Assembly: GCA_017547265.1 (NCBI GenBank)
Contig: JAFYQC010000110.1
Coordinates: 1 to 16,153, forward strand
Length of the DNA stretch: 16,153 nucleotides
Reading direction: 5' to 3'
From: Kiritimatiellia bacterium
GTDB lineage: Bacteria; Verrucomicrobiota; Kiritimatiellia; RFP12; UBA1067
Shown here: positions 12,879 to 16,153 of the stretch, piece after piece
Layout of the letters: every line of letters begins with the position of its first letter
Numbering within the stretch: the first letter of the stretch is position 1
Notes under the pieces: model-generated
What the model saw: only the letters and a program-made list of their open reading frames with translations
What the model was told of the DNA's origin: nothing
Databases searched by the model: none
Position numbers and translations under genes: made by a program

Positions 12879-15800
12879 TCGCTTTCGGCGAACGCCGAGA
12901 CCGTCAAGGTCGCGGACTGCGAGCGCGACGCGAAGCTCGACTTCTGGGCCGCCGCAGACAACGAGTTCTGCCTTACGGTGATGGACGACGTCTTCAAGTC
13001 GGCTGGCATCGAGACGGAGCGGGTTCCCTTCGGCGACGACCATCTTCTCGACGTCTCTAAGCCGGACGTGATCTGCTCTGCATTCCGCACAGAGAAGCTT
13101 CTTCGCGACTTCGACTTCCCGCAGCAGCCGCTTGGCCGCATGCACTTTGCGCTTTACGCTACGCCGTCGCGCGCGATGGAGCTCATGTCCACGAAGATAA
13201 CGGAGTGGCCGCGAATGAGGATTGGCTACTCTCCTGTCTCGCAGGGCCAGATATCGAACGACGACCGCGTAAAGTACTTCGAGCATGCGCGACTCACGCC
13301 GACCTACGTCGAGATACCGACGAGCGTAGGTGCAGTGCAGGCCCTGCACAACGGAGAGATCGACGCGCTCTTTCTATACACGCCTTTCGGCAAGCGCCCC
13401 GAGGGCGTCGTCGAAGTCGTGCCGATCGGCTCGCGCAACGTGTACTTCGCCGTCAGCAAGCGGAAGCCGGAGCTTCTGAAGAAACTGTCGAAGGCCTACC
13501 GCGAGTGCTATATCGAACACATCGACAAGTACGACGAGTGGCGCGAGAAGTTCCTCGGCGTCTCAAGGCCGCAGAAGCGCGTCCGGGTCGCGGCATACAG
13601 CCGCGGCGACCTCTTCGAGGTGACGCCCGACGGGGGGAGGTCGGGGGCGATGGAGGTGTGGCTCAAGTCCATAGTGGGGCACTCACACTGGAACGTGGAC
13701 TACGTCTACGGCGACTATGACGAATCGCTTGCCGACGTGATGAGCGGACGGCTCGACATCGTTGGCGGCATCGGCTTCACGGCGCAGCGGCGCGACAAGT
13801 TCCGCTATCCGCACACTCCCATGGGGATGCTCCGCGTTTATCTCTGGGCGCATCCTGACAGCGCCTACAAGCCGGGCGAGCCAGAGACCTGGCACGGCAT
13901 GAAGGTTGGGCTTCTCGCGAGCACCATAAGCGCCCAGCGCGCAAGGCGCCAGTTCGACGGCGACGATTCCATTTCCTGCGTCGAGTTTTCGTCCGACCGC
14001 GCCATGCTGAAGGCATACTTCAACGGTGAGGTCGACGCCTGCGTTGACGTCGAGATGCCAGAGCTCGAAAACGAGAAGGCGCTCCATCTCTACGCCTCGC
14101 ATCCAATGTATATCTGCACGTCGCTTCAGCGCAAAGACCTCTTCGAGGAGCTTGAAAGCGCGATGGACGAGATATGCGACGACTTCCCGAAGTACCTGAG
14201 GATGATAAGCGAGCATCACTACGCGAGGCGAAGCGACATGGCCGCGCTTTCGATGGAGGAGTCGAGCTGGCTCGCACGGCGCGTAAAGAACGAAAGCCCG
14301 GTGATGATCGACTTTTCGCCGTGGCCTTTCGAACTTGTCGACAAGAAGGGCAAACCGACCGGATTCGTCGGCGATCTCCTGCGAGAGATCGAGCAGCGCA
14401 CAGGGCTCAAGTTCGCCGTTTCCCCGCAGACCGACATCAACACCGCCGAGGCGAAATTCCTTCGCGGCGATACCGATCTCTGGATTCCATACCCGGTGAA
14501 GGCCTCGGCCGCGACCTACGGCGCGACTTCCGTGTTTGCCGTGCCTGTTCCGCAGAGCGTCGCTCAGGAGCTTGGCGCGAAAGACCAGTACCAGGAGTTC
14601 GAGATGTTTGCGAGGCCGAACGTCCCGAAGGAACTTGTCTCGATCTTGAACAAGGTGATGACTGGCATCGACCAGACGCAGCTCCAGGAGATGTTCATGG
14701 CCGATTCCGCAGAGCGGCAGGTCGTGCATCGCGTTTTCGGCATGACCCGCGAGGAGCTTACTCACGTGATAGTGCTTGGCGTGATAGTAATCCTTCTTGT
14801 CGTCGTCGTGTTTGGTTCCGTCATGATCGTCCTGCTTGTTAAGCAGACGAAGCGTGCGAACAGGGCGGCGAAGGAGGCCGAGGATCATGCACAGGCGAAG
14901 ACGCGCTTCCTTGCCATGATGTCGCACGAATTGAGGACGCCCCTCAACGCCGTCATCGGCTTTGCGGAGTTCCTCGCGCGCGAAGACACGGACGAACAGC
15001 ACCGCAGGGAGTACATCGAGGGGATATTGCTGAGCTCGAATGCGCTTCTGGAGCTGATTAACGACGTCCTTGACCTCTCGAAGCTCGATGCGGGCGCAAT
15101 GCAGATGCGCGACGGCATCTGCGACTTCGGGCAGTTGCTAAAGGAGCTCCCAGCCATTTTCGGCTACCGTGTTCGGCGACATGGGGTTAAGCTCGCGATC
15201 TCAGGTCCGGCGGACGGCGAGATGCCACTCGTGAAGCTCTCGCAGCAGGGAATGCGGCAGGTGCTAATCAACCTCGTCGGAAACGCCGCGAAGTTCACGG
15301 AGAAGGGCGAGATTGCCGTGGCCGCGCTGTGGCTCTCGGGGTCAAGCACTCTGCGCATCGAAGTGCGGGACACCGGCTGTGGCATCTCCAAGGAGAAGAT
15401 GGCGCGACTTTTCGATCCGTTCGTTCAGGACATCAAGAGCCGCATGATGGTAAGCGCGGGCGAGATCAAAGGCACTGGTCTGGGGCTTCCGATCGTCAAG
15501 CGCATGGTTGAGGCCGCTCAGGGAACGATCACGGCGGAGAGCGAACTCGGCAAGGGAACGCGCTTCGTCATCGAGCTTCCCGGCCTCGACATCGTAGAGC
15601 AGGCGCCGTCCGCGAAGTCTGCTGAGAAGGCGCTCCAGCTTGCCATCCCAGAGCGAGTTCTCGTCGTCGACGACATGACGATGAACCGCAAGATTCTCGG
15701 CATCCACCTCGACAACCTCGGCATACACGACATCCGCTTCGCCGAGAACGGAGAGGTTGCGGTCAAGGTGATGAACGAGTGGATTCCGGACCTCGTGCTG

Positions 15801-16004
15801 ACCGACATGTGGATGCCGAAGATGGACGGCACGCAGCTCGCCGAGGCGATGCGCCGCGACCGGCGGCTCGCGGAAATCCCTGTCGTCGCGGTTACGGCCG
15901 ACGTCGACGTTGGCTCCACCTACGACATGAGTCTCTTCGCGAAGATCATCTCGAAACCTGTTACAACGGACAAGCTGAAGTCGCTCTTCGGCTCTCTCGC
16001 TTGA
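12819..16004 (+). CDS. BvgS/EvgS-like hybrid sensor kinase with periplasmic solute-binding-like domains
   Basis: This 1061-residue protein has a signal peptide (MRKAQLAFAISLHFAFCFLH, cleavage probably after ANA). The periplasmic part looks like solute-binding family 3 (Venus flytrap) lobes: about 28-245 (RMRIGYSPVSQGQ, ALHNGEIDALFLYTPFG), about 253-480 (VRVAAYSRGDLFEVTPDGG, SGRLDIVGGIGFTAQRRDKF) and a shortened third at about 495-640 (MIDFSPWPFELVDKKGKPTG). A membrane segment lies at about 648-675. HisKA has His703 (MMSHELRTPLNAVIGFAEFL), HATPase has NLVGNAAKF, DTGCGI and GTGLGL, and the C-terminal receiver has Asp996 (LTDMWMPKMDG) and Lys in ISKPVT. BvgS-type kinases sense small molecules through such domains and usually add an HPt, which is missing here. 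The start is fixed by AGAGGAG just before the ATG, with tight spacing. Upstream is the STAS gene; a glycosyltransferase follows 12 bases later. Confidence 0.92.
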   Translation: MRKAQLAFAISLHFAFCFLHSLSANAETVKVADCERDAKLDFWAAADNEFCLTVMDDVFKSAGIETERVPFGDDHLLDVSKPDVICSAFRTEKLLRDFDFPQQPLGRMHFALYATPSRAMELMSTKITEWPRMRIGYSPVSQGQISNDDRVKYFEHARLTPTYVEIPTSVGAVQALHNGEIDALFLYTPFGKRPEGVVEVVPIGSRNVYFAVSKRKPELLKKLSKAYRECYIEHIDKYDEWREKFLGVSRPQKRVRVAAYSRGDLFEVTPDGGRSGAMEVWLKSIVGHSHWNVDYVYGDYDESLADVMSGRLDIVGGIGFTAQRRDKFRYPHTPMGMLRVYLWAHPDSAYKPGEPETWHGMKVGLLASTISAQRARRQFDGDDSISCVEFSSDRAMLKAYFNGEVDACVDVEMPELENEKALHLYASHPMYICTSLQRKDLFEELESAMDEICDDFPKYLRMISEHHYARRSDMAALSMEESSWLARRVKNESPVMIDFSPWPFELVDKKGKPTGFVGDLLREIEQRTGLKFAVSPQTDINTAEAKFLRGDTDLWIPYPVKASAATYGATSVFAVPVPQSVAQELGAKDQYQEFEMFARPNVPKELVSILNKVMTGIDQTQLQEMFMADSAERQVVHRVFGMTREELTHVIVLGVIVILLVVVVFGSVMIVLLVKQTKRANRAAKEAEDHAQAKTRFLAMMSHELRTPLNAVIGFAEFLAREDTDEQHRREYIEGILLSSNALLELINDVLDLSKLDAGAMQMRDGICDFGQLLKELPAIFGYRVRRHGVKLAISGPADGEMPLVKLSQQGMRQVLINLVGNAAKFTEKGEIAVAALWLSGSSTLRIEVRDTGCGISKEKMARLFDPFVQDIKSRMMVSAGEIKGTGLGLPIVKRMVEAAQGTITAESELGKGTRFVIELPGLDIVEQAPSAKSAEKALQLAIPERVLVVDDMTMNRKILGIHLDNLGIHDIRFAENGEVAVKVMNEWIPDLVLTDMWMPKMDGTQLAEAMRRDRRLAEIPVVAVTADVDVGSTYDMSLFAKIISKPVTTDKLKSLFGSLA

Positions 16005-16016
16005 GAAAGGTATTGA

Positions 16017-16153
16017 ATGCGGCTTCTCGTTTCCTGCATACCATACGACAAGGGCAAAAGCGGGATCTCGGTCTACGTCCGCGAGGTTGTGCGGGAACTT
16101 GCCGCGCAGGGGCATGAACTGACGCTTCTGCTCGAGCCAGAGGCTTGCACAGA
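16017..16153 (+). CDS. Glycosyltransferase family 4 N-terminus, cut by the window end
   Basis: ATG 16017 follows the kinase stop by 12 bases, with GAGAAAGG (16003-16010) as ribosome site. The 45 visible codons begin MRLLVSCIPYDKGKSGISVY, then VREVVRELAAQGHELTLLLE. This fits the first beta-strand, Gly-rich loop and helix of GT-B glycosyltransferases of family 4 (a glycine loop near GISVYV, then a helix ending in xxGHEVTLL). Such enzymes transfer sugars from nucleotide donors in cell-surface polysaccharide synthesis at the inner face of the membrane. It is probably co-transcribed with the kinase. Only the N-terminal lobe is present, so donor and acceptor cannot be judged. Confidence 0.7.
   Translation, partial: MRLLVSCIPYDKGKSGISVYVREVVRELAAQGHELTLLLEPEACT

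Noticed and set aside
13683..15002. Long minus-strand open frame (439 codons) opposite the sensor kinase
   Set aside because: Its sequence is a shadow of the plus-strand gene with odd His/Arg-rich composition and no domain pattern.

Overview
The window is a GC-rich, almost wholly plus-strand bacterial region dominated by membrane-bound and cytosolic hybrid histidine kinases. No rRNA, tRNA or taxonomic marker gene is visible. The style (many hybrid kinases, a GGA-motif beta-helix surface protein with Listeria-Bacteroides repeats, a nucleotidyltransferase next to a glycosyltransferase, low-complexity repeat islands inside genes) suggests an uncultured gut or rumen Gram-negative, perhaps of the Verrucomicrobiota/Kiritimatiellae/Lentisphaerae type. 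That assignment is a guess.

Positions 1-8332 hold a tight kinase operon. (1) A hybrid kinase cut by the window edge, whose receiver domain has been thrown into another reading frame by a repeat island. (2) An intact paralogue with a 7-TM sensor (1522-3399). (3) An APC-type amino-acid-permease-like domain fused to a kinase (3396-5789), broken by one in-frame TAA inside the ATPase domain and continuing in the same frame with receiver and HPt domains (to 6770). (4) A cytosolic receiver-kinase-receiver protein (6767-8332). The junctions 2/3 and 3/4 are ATGA overlaps, so translation is probably coupled. No DNA-binding response regulator lies in the window, and the only HPt domain sits after the stop codon.

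Positions 8333-8728 carry a degraded gene tail, a perfect 17-bp inverted repeat and an extended -10 promoter. This promoter probably drives a secreted beta-helix surface protein (8729-11188) that looks more AT-rich than its neighbours and is followed by a terminator-like hairpin.

Positions 11242-16153 carry a nucleotidyltransferase-fold protein, a small STAS protein, a large kinase with periplasmic solute-binding-like domains, and the start of a family 4 glycosyltransferase.

The most unusual signal is a set of inverted, short-unit repeat islands: four with GTTGGAG/CTCCAAC arms, one with GTGTAAAG/CTTTTTACAC arms and one with GGGTTAGTGGG/CCCACTAACCC arms. Two sit at exactly the same place, the linker between kinase and receiver, in different kinases (in frame in one, frame-breaking in the other). 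Two more are in frame in the nucleotidyltransferase, one of them inside its active-site loop. One surrounds the ribosome binding site of a kinase gene and encodes the core of its signal peptide. They look like a dispersed element that evolves coding sequence at linkers and could act as frame switches or RNA hairpins.
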